64,000 bases of DNA from Kangiella profundi (GTDB taxonomy: Bacteria > Pseudomonadota > Gammaproteobacteria > Enterobacterales > Kangiellaceae): positions 496,001 to 560,000 of the forward strand of contig NZ_CP025120.1 of NCBI RefSeq assembly GCF_002838765.1. The letters run 5' to 3'. Below, piece by piece: positions 16,366 to 23,433 of the stretch. The notes beneath the pieces were generated by a model. That model did no database searches, had not been told where the DNA came from, and was given only the letters and a program-made list of their open reading frames with translations. The translations under genes were made by a program, and so were the position numbers. Numbering within the stretch: the stretch's first letter is position 1; each line of letters starts with the position of its first letter.

Positions 16366-16394
16366 TTGACCCAAAGGGCTAAAATCCTTAAAAT
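16366..16394 (+). promoter_or_regulatory. rpsF operon promoter
   Basis: TTGACC (16366-16371), a 17-base spacer and TAAAAT (16389-16394): a near-consensus sigma-70 promoter. A GC-rich stretch (ACGCGCCC) follows at the expected start, the discriminator type seen in stringently controlled ribosomal promoters. Confidence 0.7.
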
Positions 16395-16440
16395 ACGCGC
16401 CCTTAGTGGCTATCCACTAATTTTTTGACAATCTGGTTTA

Positions 16441-16511
16441 CTCCTTGTTGCCTTTAACTTTTTATACAAATCAAAGAGTTACTGGTGGCTGGAAACCGAA
16501 AGGAGACTTTA
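16441..16511 (+). promoter_or_regulatory. rpsF leader, probable S6:S18 autoregulatory structure
   Basis: CTCCTT at 16441-16446 is exactly complementary to AAGGAG at 16500-16505, the rpsF ribosome-binding site. Inner pairs TAACT/AGTTA (16455-16459 with 16477-16481) and GCC/GGC can stack inside. An unpaired CCG lies at 16496-16498 beside the closing stem. This agrees with the published S6:S18-binding rpsF leader, in which a CCG box in the closing stem is bound by the S6:S18 complex to repress translation. The pairing is seen in the sequence; the function is by analogy. Confidence 0.65.
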
Positions 16512-16910
16512 ATGAGACACTACGAAATCGTATTCCTAGTGCACCCTGACCAATCTGATCAGGTGCCTGGCATGATCGAACGTTACACAAAGATGATCAC
16601 AGACGCGGCTGGCACAGTTCACCGCTTAGAAGACTGGGGTCGTCGTCAACTAGCCTACCCAATCAACAAACTTCATAAAGCGCACTACGTTTTAATGAAC
16701 GTTGAAACTACAGGCGAAATCATCGAAGAGCTTGAAGATGCATTCCGTTTCAATGACGCAATCTTGCGTAACATGGTAATGCGTCGTAAAGAAGCTGTTA
16801 CCGAAGCCTCTCCTATGGCTGCTGCTAAAAAAGACGAGAAAGCTGAAAAGCCTCGTAAAGAAGCCAAAGAAGAGAAATCTGAATCAACTGAAGAAGCTTC
16901 GGCTGAGTAA
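16512..16910 (+). CDS. rpsF: 30S ribosomal protein S6
   Basis: A 132-residue S6 with [14 protein letters not shown] at the start and the Arg-Arg-Gln-Leu-Ala-Tyr-Pro-Ile motif, plus a Lys/Glu-rich tail. S6 binds 16S rRNA as a pair with S18, encoded next. I start at ATG 16512 (AAAGGAG ribosome site at 16499-16505) and not at the in-frame GTG at 16485. First gene of the rpsF-rpsR-rplI operon. Confidence 0.98.
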   Translation: MRHYEIVFLVHPDQSDQVPGMIERYTKMITDAAGTVHRLEDWGRRQLAYPINKLHKAHYVLMNVETTGEIIEELEDAFRFNDAILRNMVMRRKEAVTEASPMAAAKKDEKAEKPRKEAKEEKSESTEEASAE

Positions 16911-16924
16911 TAAGGAGACATATC

Positions 16925-17152
16925 ATGGCACGTTTTAATCGTCGTCGTAAGTTCTGCCGTTTCTCGGCTGAAGGTGTTGTTGAGATCGATTACAAAGATA
17001 CAGCAACCTTGAAAAACTACATCACAGAAACAGGCAAAATTGTACCTAGCCGTATCACAGGCACAAGCGCAAAATACCAACGTCAATTGGCGTCTGCAGT
17101 AAAACGCGCTCGTTTCTTGGCTTTGTTGCCTTACACTGACAGCCACGAATAA
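16925..17152 (+). CDS. rpsR: 30S ribosomal protein S18
   Basis: A 75-residue protein with the family features: a basic N-terminus with Arg-Arg-Arg-Lys-Phe-Cys, Ile-Asp-Tyr-Lys-Asp, Pro-Ser-Arg-Ile-Thr-Gly-Thr and the Ala-Lys-Tyr-Gln-Arg-Gln-Leu helix. It binds the 30S platform with S6. It lies 14 bases after rpsF; the priB gene found between rpsF and rpsR in enterobacteria is absent. Confidence 0.98.
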   Translation: MARFNRRRKFCRFSAEGVVEIDYKDTATLKNYITETGKIVPSRITGTSAKYQRQLASAVKRARFLALLPYTDSHE

Positions 17153-17177
17153 GCGGCATTTTTAAGAGGAAATAACG

Positions 17178-17633
17178 ATGAACGTCATTCTACTTGAAAA
17201 AATCCGCAATCTTGGTGACTTAGGTGATAGCGTAACTGTAGCTGCCGGCTATGGTCGTAACTTCCTGATTCCACAAGGTAAAGCGGTTCCTGCAACTAAG
17301 GAAAACATCAAACATTTCGAAGAGCGTCGTGCTGAACTACAAGCTGCCGCTGACGAGAAATTGGCTAAAGCACAAGCGCGTGCAGAGCAACTAGCTGGCT
17401 TGACTGTGACTATCGCAGCTAACGCTGGTGACGAAGGTAAATTGTTCGGTTCTGTTGGCACAGCTGACATCGCTGACGCAGTTACAGCTCAAGGCGTTGA
17501 ACTTCAGAAGAAAGAAGTTCGTATGCCAGAAGGCGCGATTCGTCAAACTGGCGAATTCACTTTTGAAGTGCATTTGCACCCAGAAGTTGAAGCTAACATC
17601 AAAGTTGTTGTTGTTGGCGAAGAACAAGCTTAA
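17178..17633 (+). CDS. rplI: 50S ribosomal protein L9
   Basis: A 151-residue L9 (E. coli 149). The N-terminal rRNA-binding domain starts [13 protein letters not shown] and includes Gly-Tyr-Gly-Arg-Asn-Phe-Leu-Ile-Pro; a long connecting helix (about 40-75) leads to the C-terminal domain with Leu-Phe-Gly-Ser-Val. Third and last gene of the operon, closed by a strong terminator at 17651-17680. In related genomes dnaB follows directly; here it is 4.4 kb away. Confidence 0.98.
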   Translation: MNVILLEKIRNLGDLGDSVTVAAGYGRNFLIPQGKAVPATKENIKHFEERRAELQAAADEKLAKAQARAEQLAGLTVTIAANAGDEGKLFGSVGTADIADAVTAQGVELQKKEVRMPEGAIRQTGEFTFEVHLHPEVEANIKVVVVGEEQA

Positions 17634-17650
17634 TTGTTTTAGAGCTCAAA

Positions 17651-17680
17651 AAAAAGGCACCTTCGGGTGCCTTTTCTTTT
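17651..17680 (+). terminator. Terminator of the rpsF-rpsR-rplI operon
   Basis: GGCACC-TTCG-GGTGCC with a UUCG tetraloop followed by a T-rich run. Confidence 0.9.
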
Positions 17681-17771
17681 TCTGGCGCATAATCTTCATC
17701 AATGCTTTGTTAAAACTCTTCTCGAAATGCTCATGGACACAAAAGTCCACTCCGCTTTCTCAAATCTGGTT

Positions 17772-18602
17772 TTAATTCGCATCCTTAACTTCTTCGATAT
17801 CACCTTCAATGACTTGCCACAAACCCAGTGAAGTAGCTACATAAAGCGGGTAGTCATAACTCAAACTGGTAAAGACATGAACAGGAGACGGGATCTCATC
17901 AACAATATGAGTCATCATTAGCGCATGTACATCTTCTCCTTGAGGCTGAAGGTTCATACAGCTTTTAGAGTAGTGCTCGTGTTCCATAACAGACTTCCCA
18001 TCTTTAGAGACCAATAATCTTTGTGCGCCACCAATTGGAATAACGCCGGGATCTGTTGGTGGTGTCAAAAAGAAAACATTCCATCCATCATCATCTTCTA
18101 GTACGACACTGTTTAAGTTTTCTGAACAAGCTTCAGTAATGCTGTTCCCAGCACTAGAGAGTGCGGTAAGCATGACTATTTCGTCTTCGGTAACTGCTCG
18201 CTTGGGGTGAGCTTCAAAACCGGAAATTTCGAAGCTGTCGTTATAGAATACATCCGCGAATGAGAGGATTTCTCCATCACTATTAGAACGATAAAAGCTC
18301 ACACGATGATTCCCTTCAGGATCAAGATGTACGAGCCAGCCTAGTGGGTTATCAATGGTACTAAGATCCAACTCTTCACGAACTTTGTCAGTTGCGGTCC
18401 AGGCAAGAGAGTCTTTAATCCAGATGAGATACCCTGCCTGTTCGCTGAATTGAATTTTTTGAATTTGCTCAGGTGTATAGAACAGTGGTTTTTGCGACTC
18501 CCCAGGAGCAGTGACATTATCCATACTATCAGTAGCTTGCTTTGAGTTTGTTTGGCAGCCAGATATCGCAAGTACAAGCACAGTCATTAAAAGTTTTTTC
18601 AT
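17772..18602 (-). CDS. Hypothetical lipoprotein
   Basis: A 276-residue protein with a lipoprotein signal ending Ile-Ser-Gly-Cys (Cys16). The mature part has no domain I recognise. A segment with Trp-Asn-Val-Phe-Phe-Leu-Thr, Ile-Pro-Ile-Gly-Gly-Ala-Gln and Glu-His-Glu-His-Tyr-Ser-Lys-Ser-Cys suggests a globular periplasmic domain with one or two disulfides. It is first in a run of small reverse-strand genes that separates rplI from dnaB. Confidence 0.7.
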   Translation of the reverse strand: MKKLLMTVLVLAISGCQTNSKQATDSMDNVTAPGESQKPLFYTPEQIQKIQFSEQAGYLIWIKDSLAWTATDKVREELDLSTIDNPLGWLVHLDPEGNHRVSFYRSNSDGEILSFADVFYNDSFEISGFEAHPKRAVTEDEIVMLTALSSAGNSITEACSENLNSVVLEDDDGWNVFFLTPPTDPGVIPIGGAQRLLVSKDGKSVMEHEHYSKSCMNLQPQGEDVHALMMTHIVDEIPSPVHVFTSLSYDYPLYVATSLGLWQVIEGDIEEVKDAN

Positions 18603-18625
18603 AGTAGGATCCTTATTAAAAATTA

Positions 18626-19024
18626 TTATTTAGGAAGGGCAGCAAATCGCTTGGTGTCTGATAATTTATCTTCCCAGCTTGCCCTATCATCAAAGAATAT
18701 ATGAGCAGTAGGATTGATAGTTGGCGAGGAGTCCAAACATCCCGCCGGGACAATGACGAGTTTTCCCTTAATTTCTGTTGGTACTGAAGAACCGCACTCT
18801 GTGCAGAAGCTTTTGGTAAAACGGGTGTTGGGTAAATTAAATGTTTTTACCAGCTCCTGACCTTTGAGCCAGTTTAAAGTAGCTTTAGTCGCAAACAGGT
18901 TTGCCCCATGAGCAGTTCCAGTTGCTTTTCTGCATCTGGAGCAGTGGCAAAGATAAAAACTGTCAAAATTATCGCTTATATCAAATTGTACTTTGCCGCA
19001 AAGGCATGAACCTGTTATTTGCAT
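18626..19024 (-). CDS. GFA-family protein (Gfa/CENP-V fold)
   Basis: A 132-residue protein with the zinc-site pattern of the glutathione-dependent formaldehyde-activating family: Gly-Ser-Cys-Leu-Cys-Gly, then Cys-His-Cys-Ser-Arg-Cys-Arg-Lys-Ala-Thr-Gly, then Cys-Thr-Glu-Cys-Gly-Ser. These seven cysteines bind two zinc ions in the founding member. The family is broad, and the formaldehyde role is unproven for most members. It lies 23 bases upstream of the hypothetical lipoprotein gene on the same strand. Confidence 0.88.
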   Translation of the reverse strand: MQITGSCLCGKVQFDISDNFDSFYLCHCSRCRKATGTAHGANLFATKATLNWLKGQELVKTFNLPNTRFTKSFCTECGSSVPTEIKGKLVIVPAGCLDSSPTINPTAHIFFDDRASWEDKLSDTKRFAALPK

Positions 19025-19071
19025 AGTAAGCTCCTAGGCTTTGTATCTGACTTCCTGCTGTTCAAAATACT

Positions 19072-19494
19072 CTAGGTCGTTTGACTTTTGAAGTGTTTCT
19101 TAGTCAATAATAAAGGGATTAAAAACAAGACTAAAACAGACCCGTTTAGATAAAAATGGGCAGCAACGTGATTAGCGAGAGAGAAGGTGGTATCTAACAC
19201 CGCCCAGACTAGAGTTGCGCAAACTAACAACCACCAGTCTTTTTTGGTTTTAGTTTCAAATGCCTTTCCAATCGCATAGAAAAATAACAGCCCCCAGCTA
19301 GCGACGGTTGGCCCAAAGACACCAATCAGAAATTGTAATGACTGAGGGTTACTGTTCGGGAATGCGGTCTGTAGGTGCTGGAAGTAAGGTGCTGCTAGTG
19401 AGGTATACACCATAACGGGTAACAGCAAGCCACCAATGACATGAATAATGGCCAAGGTCTGCAGCCAACGTTTTGCCAATGAAATACTCATCAT
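19072..19494 (-). CDS. Four-helix membrane protein of unknown function
   Basis: A 140-residue, highly hydrophobic protein with four predicted membrane helices and a basic C-terminal tail. A Gly-Pro-Thr-x-Ala-Ser-Trp-Gly turn before helix 2 and Trp-Ala-x-Leu-Asp-Thr in helix 3 are the notable features. Its ATG overlaps the stop of the DCC-protein gene by 4 bases, so the two are probably translated together. Confidence 0.7.
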   Translation of the reverse strand: MMSISLAKRWLQTLAIIHVIGGLLLPVMVYTSLAAPYFQHLQTAFPNSNPQSLQFLIGVFGPTVASWGLLFFYAIGKAFETKTKKDWWLLVCATLVWAVLDTTFSLANHVAAHFYLNGSVLVLFLIPLLLTKKHFKSQTT

Positions 19495-19889
19495 AAAAAC
19501 CGATCCATAATTTCTTTACTCGGAATCATGCAATAATCGTGTTTGCCAAAAAGCTTGTAGCGGTTAAGAGCAATTCGGTCGTAACACCAGTCACGAAACC
19601 GTACAGGAAAAATACGTAAAATCCTCAGCCAGGGCCAAGGCTTTTTGAGCTGTTTAATAATTTCGAAAAAGGCTTCCGAACGAAAGTGAGCTTCATCACC
19701 TTTGATCAAAACCATCGTCTCAAAATTCTCAGTATCAAGACCATGCATTGATAACAACTCCTGACCTTTGGGCGACTGAACCGAACAGAACTTAAACGCA
19801 GCACCAGGATCACGATTGATTACAAAAGGCACCCACGCAGAGCAAAGCTTGCACTCACCGTCGAAGAGTATGATTGGGTGGATTGGCAT
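19491..19889 (-). CDS. DCC-family thiol-disulfide oxidoreductase-like protein (DUF393)
   Basis: A 132-residue protein of the DUF393 family: Ile-Leu-Phe-Asp-Gly-Glu-Cys-Lys-Leu-Cys at residues 7-16 contains the Asp-x-x-Cys-x-x-Cys signature, followed by a Phe-x-Ser-Val-Gln-Ser-Pro segment and the C-terminal Arg-x-x-Cys-Tyr-Asp-x-x-Ala-x-Asn-Arg-Tyr-x-x-Phe-Gly. Family members are thought to have thioredoxin-like chemistry. The frame stays open far upstream, but homology starts at Met 19889, which I take as the start. Confidence 0.88.
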   Translation of the reverse strand: MPIHPIILFDGECKLCSAWVPFVINRDPGAAFKFCSVQSPKGQELLSMHGLDTENFETMVLIKGDEAHFRSEAFFEIIKQLKKPWPWLRILRIFPVRFRDWCYDRIALNRYKLFGKHDYCMIPSKEIMDRFL

Positions 19890-19897
19890 GGGTAAAC

Positions 19898-20323
19898 TTA
19901 CTTTGATTTTATTGATTCTATGACTTCCCAGTGAAAATAGAAAACTAGGCTCCATGAAATATATATACAACCTAAAGATACACATATTGCAAAGGCGCGA
20001 TCCCAGAATAATCCTGACCGAAAATTTAAATAAACATCTTTTGGTGGCCGACCAAATTTCTTTACGAAAGCACGGAAGCAAACTTTAAAGATCTGGCTAT
20101 GTATAAGGGGGCTTGCTGCGATACACAGAACTCCTATGGTATATTTTGAGAGGCCTTGCCAAATTAAATATGCTATTCCAAGAAATAACAATATTATAGT
20201 GAAAGCATCAAAGGCTTTAGTTGCTTTTCCGCCAACCAAGAGGGACGTATGTAGATTAAGCATATAGATACTTGGCACTAGCAGTATTAAAATTATTTGA
20301 GTGTAAAGTAGATATTCATTCAT
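19898..20323 (-). CDS. Hypothetical membrane protein
   Basis: A 141-residue protein with about four hydrophobic helices and a basic central loop (Val-Lys-Lys-Phe-Gly-Arg-Pro-Pro-Lys). AT-rich composition. It is 8 bases upstream of the DCC gene on the same strand and may share its transcript. No family recognised. Confidence 0.55.
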   Translation of the reverse strand: MNEYLLYTQIILILLVPSIYMLNLHTSLLVGGKATKAFDAFTIILLFLGIAYLIWQGLSKYTIGVLCIAASPLIHSQIFKVCFRAFVKKFGRPPKDVYLNFRSGLFWDRAFAICVSLGCIYISWSLVFYFHWEVIESIKSK

Positions 20324-20385
20324 ATGTATAATTCCGTGCTCAGAGCAGTGCTTCGTGGCTACGCTTGCTACTTCCAGAATTCTTA

Positions 20386-20682
20386 CTATCTCTTGTTATG
20401 GTTTCTTGTGTTCATATCTTTCGCGCGGTCGTAACAGACGCCACACAACAGGCTTATGCCAGCGAAAGATTCTGATTCCTCATTCCACTCACCAACGCGA
20501 TTTACTACATCTTCGCATGTTGAGCACCAGGAATCTGGTCTGGGGTTGTCAGGACTCTCTTCTGAAGACCAAAATCCTCTTAGCTTACCATCTCGAAGAC
20601 TCTGGACTATGTGCTGGCAAACAAAGGTTGCCTGCTGCTGTCCATGTTCGCTGCATTCTACATAGTGTTGCTCATTACTCAT
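20386..20682 (-). CDS. Small zinc-finger-like protein
   Basis: A 98-residue soluble protein with three paired metal-ligand motifs: Cys-Ser-Glu-His followed by Phe-Val-Cys-Gln-His, Trp-Cys-Ser-Thr-Cys-Glu, and Leu-Leu-Cys-Gly-Val-Cys-Tyr-Asp. This is enough for two zinc sites. The pattern recurs in small conserved hypothetical proteins of proteobacteria. Function unknown; it could bind protein or nucleic acid. Confidence 0.7.
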   Translation of the reverse strand: MSNEQHYVECSEHGQQQATFVCQHIVQSLRDGKLRGFWSSEESPDNPRPDSWCSTCEDVVNRVGEWNEESESFAGISLLCGVCYDRAKDMNTRNHNKR

Positions 20683-20752
20683 TTGAACTACCTTTTAACA
20701 AATTTGTAGCTGTAGCTTTGGTTAAAATCAGGCTAGTCGAGGGATATCGAAT

Positions 20753-20784
20753 AAAAACCTCGAAGTCACTTTGTTCCTTCGAGG
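20753..20784 (-). terminator. Reverse-strand terminator, twin of that at 2093-2125
   Basis: On the reverse strand the same stem (CCTCGAAG / CTTCGAGG) is followed by five T. It could end transcription coming from the nuclease gene at 21004-21744. Confidence 0.65.
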
Positions 20785-20801
20785 CTACGAGTGCTGGCTT
20801 T

Positions 20802-20995
20802 AATTTACTCTGACCCCATTAATTCATAATTTACTCTGACCCCATTAATTGACCCCATTAATTCATGGGTGAGAGAAGAAGGGCTTGTAATAAAGCTCTT
20901 TCTTATTACAGGCAGGACATATTCGCTTCATTTATAACACCGTATTATTATTTGTAATTTACTCTGACCCAATTAGCTTCCTGACCCCATTAGCT
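20802..20995. repeat. Cluster of TTTACTCTGACCCCATTAAT repeats
   Basis: Two full copies in tandem (20804-20824 and 20830-20850), a truncated copy (20850-20864), a variant at 20958-20975 and a short copy at 20981-20994 surround a hairpin (TGTAATAA / TTATTACA, 20886-20893 and 20903-20910). Repeats of this type are, to my recollection, common beside IS200/RAYT-like transposase genes and mobile cassettes; no transposase is present here. Confidence 0.7.
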
Positions 20996-21003
20996 TTTCG
21001 AAG

Positions 21004-21744
21004 TTACGCTTGTTTCAAACTGACGGAAAGTTCATATTCGTATAACTGAATGTCTGGGACTTGTGTACAGGCGAGTCTTAAATCCCCTGAGATATTTCTA
21101 GCTACAATGACTCCTCTTACAAGTTGACCTGATTCAGCCTGATTTTGCTTTATCCAAGCCATATATCTGAGTAGCTGACCCACAACCCTGTCGTACCCCT
21201 TAGAAACCTTGAGCTCTATAACGACAAAGTTACCGTTTTTATCTTTAGCTAAAATATCTATAAACCTCCCTCCTGCTGGAAACTCAATCCCTTTTATGTC
21301 TTCCTCTTCATATAAAATTAGTCCTTGCTCTATGAGGTGAAGGTTCTTTGAAAGGTAATTCTGTAAGTCTTTTTCATATGCAAATTCTTGACTAACTTCT
21401 TCTGTTACATCATCCATTTCTTCATTATCTTCATTATTATTGTTATTTCCGGGGTAAATTGGATGGGGATCACTTTGCGGGTTATAAAGACGAAAATGTG
21501 AAGTATCAATTTGATAAAATAGATCATCTTCACCTGGCTTTACTGGGTGATGAACACGGCTTTTGGCGTTAACTGACATTCTAAGCAAATGTGCTGAAAT
21601 GGTGCCATTTTTTATTTTTGGATAGTTTTTACTAAACCAAGAGCGAATATTTACACGTGAAATGATGGACTGTGAATTCATATCGAATTCATGGACCATT
21701 TCATGGATAAGTACCCTTACAGGCTTTTCATAAACTGATGCCAT
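21004..21744 (-). CDS. Winged-helix plus NucS/DUF91-like nuclease
   Basis: A 246-residue protein in two parts. Residues about 1-95 look like the winged-helix domain often joined to restriction or defence nucleases (His-Glu-Met-Val-x-Glu-Phe, Gly-Thr-Ile-Ser-Ala-His-Leu, Asp-Asp-Leu-Phe-Tyr). After an Asn/Glu-rich linker, residues about 125-246 match the NucS/DUF91 endonuclease fold: Gly-Arg-Phe-Ile-Asp-Ile-Leu-Ala and Val-Val-Ile-Glu-Leu-Lys-Val form the Asp...Glu-x-Lys catalytic triad, then Gly-Gln-Leu-Leu-Arg-Tyr-Met-Ala-Trp. I start at ATG 21744 (GGGG upstream) and not at TTG 21756. The adjacent repeats suggest horizontal transfer and a role in DNA defence or repair. Confidence 0.75.
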   Translation of the reverse strand: MASVYEKPVRVLIHEMVHEFDMNSQSIISRVNIRSWFSKNYPKIKNGTISAHLLRMSVNAKSRVHHPVKPGEDDLFYQIDTSHFRLYNPQSDPHPIYPGNNNNNEDNEEMDDVTEEVSQEFAYEKDLQNYLSKNLHLIEQGLILYEEEDIKGIEFPAGGRFIDILAKDKNGNFVVIELKVSKGYDRVVGQLLRYMAWIKQNQAESGQLVRGVIVARNISGDLRLACTQVPDIQLYEYELSVSLKQA

Positions 21745-21870
21745 AAAGCCCCACAATTAAGAAGTTATCAGTAGTCGTTGGGAAAACCTTATTATCTTTC
21801 ATTCGTTATTACAAGCCATGCTACTGTTAGTACAATCAGGTGGTTGTGACATCAACTCAATATAAGGTAC

Positions 21871-21890
21871 TTATCCACAACTTATCCTCA
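21871..21890 (+). promoter_or_regulatory. DnaA box upstream of dnaB
   Basis: TTATCCACA at 21871-21879 is an exact consensus DnaA box, and TTATCCTCA at 21882-21890 differs by one base, in the same orientation. They lie 144-163 bases before dnaB. They may let DnaA control dnaB transcription; two boxes are too few for a chromosomal origin. Confidence 0.45.
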
Positions 21891-22033
21891 AGTCATCCAA
21901 AGCTTTATTGTATTGCTGTTGATGGCATAAGAGTTAAAATGGCTTACGTGGTAAACTCTTGTGGTTTATGAATGGGTTCGTGTTCTGTATTTTGAATGCG
22001 GCCATAACTTATTGTTAACGCTAGAACCTTAAA

Positions 22034-23419
22034 ATGCTTACAGCCAATCAATCAGATAATAAAATCAAAGACTTAAAAGTTCCCCCGCATTCTATCGAGG
22101 CCGAGCAGTCGGTGCTTGGTGGTGTCATGCTGGATAATGAGGTGTGGGAGATGGTGTCTGAGATGCTGCTCGCCACGGACTTTTATGTGAAAAACCATCG
22201 TGAGATTTTCAAGGCGATGGAAGAGCTGGCCAATATGGCTAAGCCGATGGATGTGATTACTTTGTCGGAGCACCTGGAGCATAAGGGCGAAACTGATATC
22301 GGTCTGGCGTTTCTGGGTGATTTGGCGCAAAACACGCCAAGTACCGCTAACATTCGCGCTTATGCGGAAATCGTGCGCGAAAAGGCGATTATGCGCCAAT
22401 TGATTTCAGCGTCGAATGAAATTGCTGATGCCAGCTTCAATCCCAAGGGGCGTAGCTTGGCTGAATTGATGGATATGGCGGAACGTAAAGTATTTGCCAT
22501 TTCGCAGGCGCGCGAAGCCAGCGGCGAAGGTCCGAGCAAGGTTGAAGACATCCTGAAAAGCACCATTCAGCGTATTGAAACTATTCAGAAGAATAAAGGC
22601 GGCATTACTGGTCTGGCGACGGGCTTTACCGATCTGGATAAGATGACCTCCGGTTTGCAGGCGGGTGATTTGGTGATTGTGGCAGCTCGTCCGTCGATGG
22701 GTAAAACCACCTTTGCCATGAACATTGTCGAGAATGTAGCGCTCAATCAGGACAAGCCGGTTCTAGTGTTCAGTCTTGAGATGCCGAGTGAGTCGATTAT
22801 CATGCGTTCGATTTCTTCACTGGGGCGTCTGGAACAGAACAAGATACGTTCGGGGCAGATTCAGTCCAGCGAAGATTGGGACAAATTCAACAGCGGCGTC
22901 CTGCAGCTGAAAAACCATACCAAATTATTGATTGATGATGCGGGCGGTCTTTCGCCTGCTGAAATGCGTTCACGTTCGCGTCGAGTGGCGCGTGAATACG
23001 GCAGCGTTGGACTTATCATGGTCGATTACTTGCAGTTGATGCAGGTTCCCGGCATGAGCGACAACCGTACTCTTGAGGTCAGTGAGATTTCGCGCTCGTT
23101 GAAAGCGCTGGCGAAAGAGCTGGAAGTTCCAGTGATTGCGTTGTCGCAGCTTAACCGTTCCCTGGAGCAACGAAGTGACCGTCGTCCGGTGATGTCTGAT
23201 TTGCGTGAGTCGGGTGCGATTGAGCAGGACGCGGATTTGATTCTATTCATTTACCGCGATGAGGTGTATCACCCTGAAACGGAACGCAAAGGTATCGCCG
23301 AAATCAAAATTGGTAAGCAGCGTAACGGTCCTATTGGTAGCGTCGAACTAAGCTTCCAGGGCCAGTTCTGTCGATTTGATAATCTCGCGCATCAAGATTA
23401 CGAAGCGCAAGGCTATTAA
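22034..23419 (+). CDS. dnaB: Replicative DNA helicase DnaB
   Basis: The hexameric 5'-3' helicase at the replication fork. At 461 aa it is close to E. coli DnaB (471). The N-terminal domain begins Val-Pro-Pro-His-Ser-Ile-Glu-Ala-Glu-Gln-Ser-Val-Leu-Gly; the RecA-like domain has Walker A Ala-Arg-Pro-Ser-Met-Gly-Lys-Thr-Thr, Walker B Ile-Met-Val-Asp-Tyr-Leu-Gln-Leu-Met, and the Ser-Gln-Leu-Asn-Arg-Ser-Leu-Glu motif. No intein is present. No clear ribosome-binding site precedes ATG 22034. alr follows after 14 bases. Confidence 0.97.
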   Translation: MLTANQSDNKIKDLKVPPHSIEAEQSVLGGVMLDNEVWEMVSEMLLATDFYVKNHREIFKAMEELANMAKPMDVITLSEHLEHKGETDIGLAFLGDLAQNTPSTANIRAYAEIVREKAIMRQLISASNEIADASFNPKGRSLAELMDMAERKVFAISQAREASGEGPSKVEDILKSTIQRIETIQKNKGGITGLATGFTDLDKMTSGLQAGDLVIVAARPSMGKTTFAMNIVENVALNQDKPVLVFSLEMPSESIIMRSISSLGRLEQNKIRSGQIQSSEDWDKFNSGVLQLKNHTKLLIDDAGGLSPAEMRSRSRRVAREYGSVGLIMVDYLQLMQVPGMSDNRTLEVSEISRSLKALAKELEVPVIALSQLNRSLEQRSDRRPVMSDLRESGAIEQDADLILFIYRDEVYHPETERKGIAEIKIGKQRNGPIGSVELSFQGQFCRFDNLAHQDYEAQGY

Positions 23420-23433
23420 TAACGGGTATTGCT

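Noticed and set aside
20355..20813. Open frame of 152 codons on the + strand
   Set aside because: It runs antisense to the small zinc-finger gene, into its terminator and the repeat array; the reverse-strand protein has conserved cysteine pairs and is the real gene.
21861..22033. Replication origin next to dnaB
   Set aside because: Only one exact and one imperfect DnaA box, no AT-rich 13-mer series, and no dnaA/dnaN/gidA neighbours.
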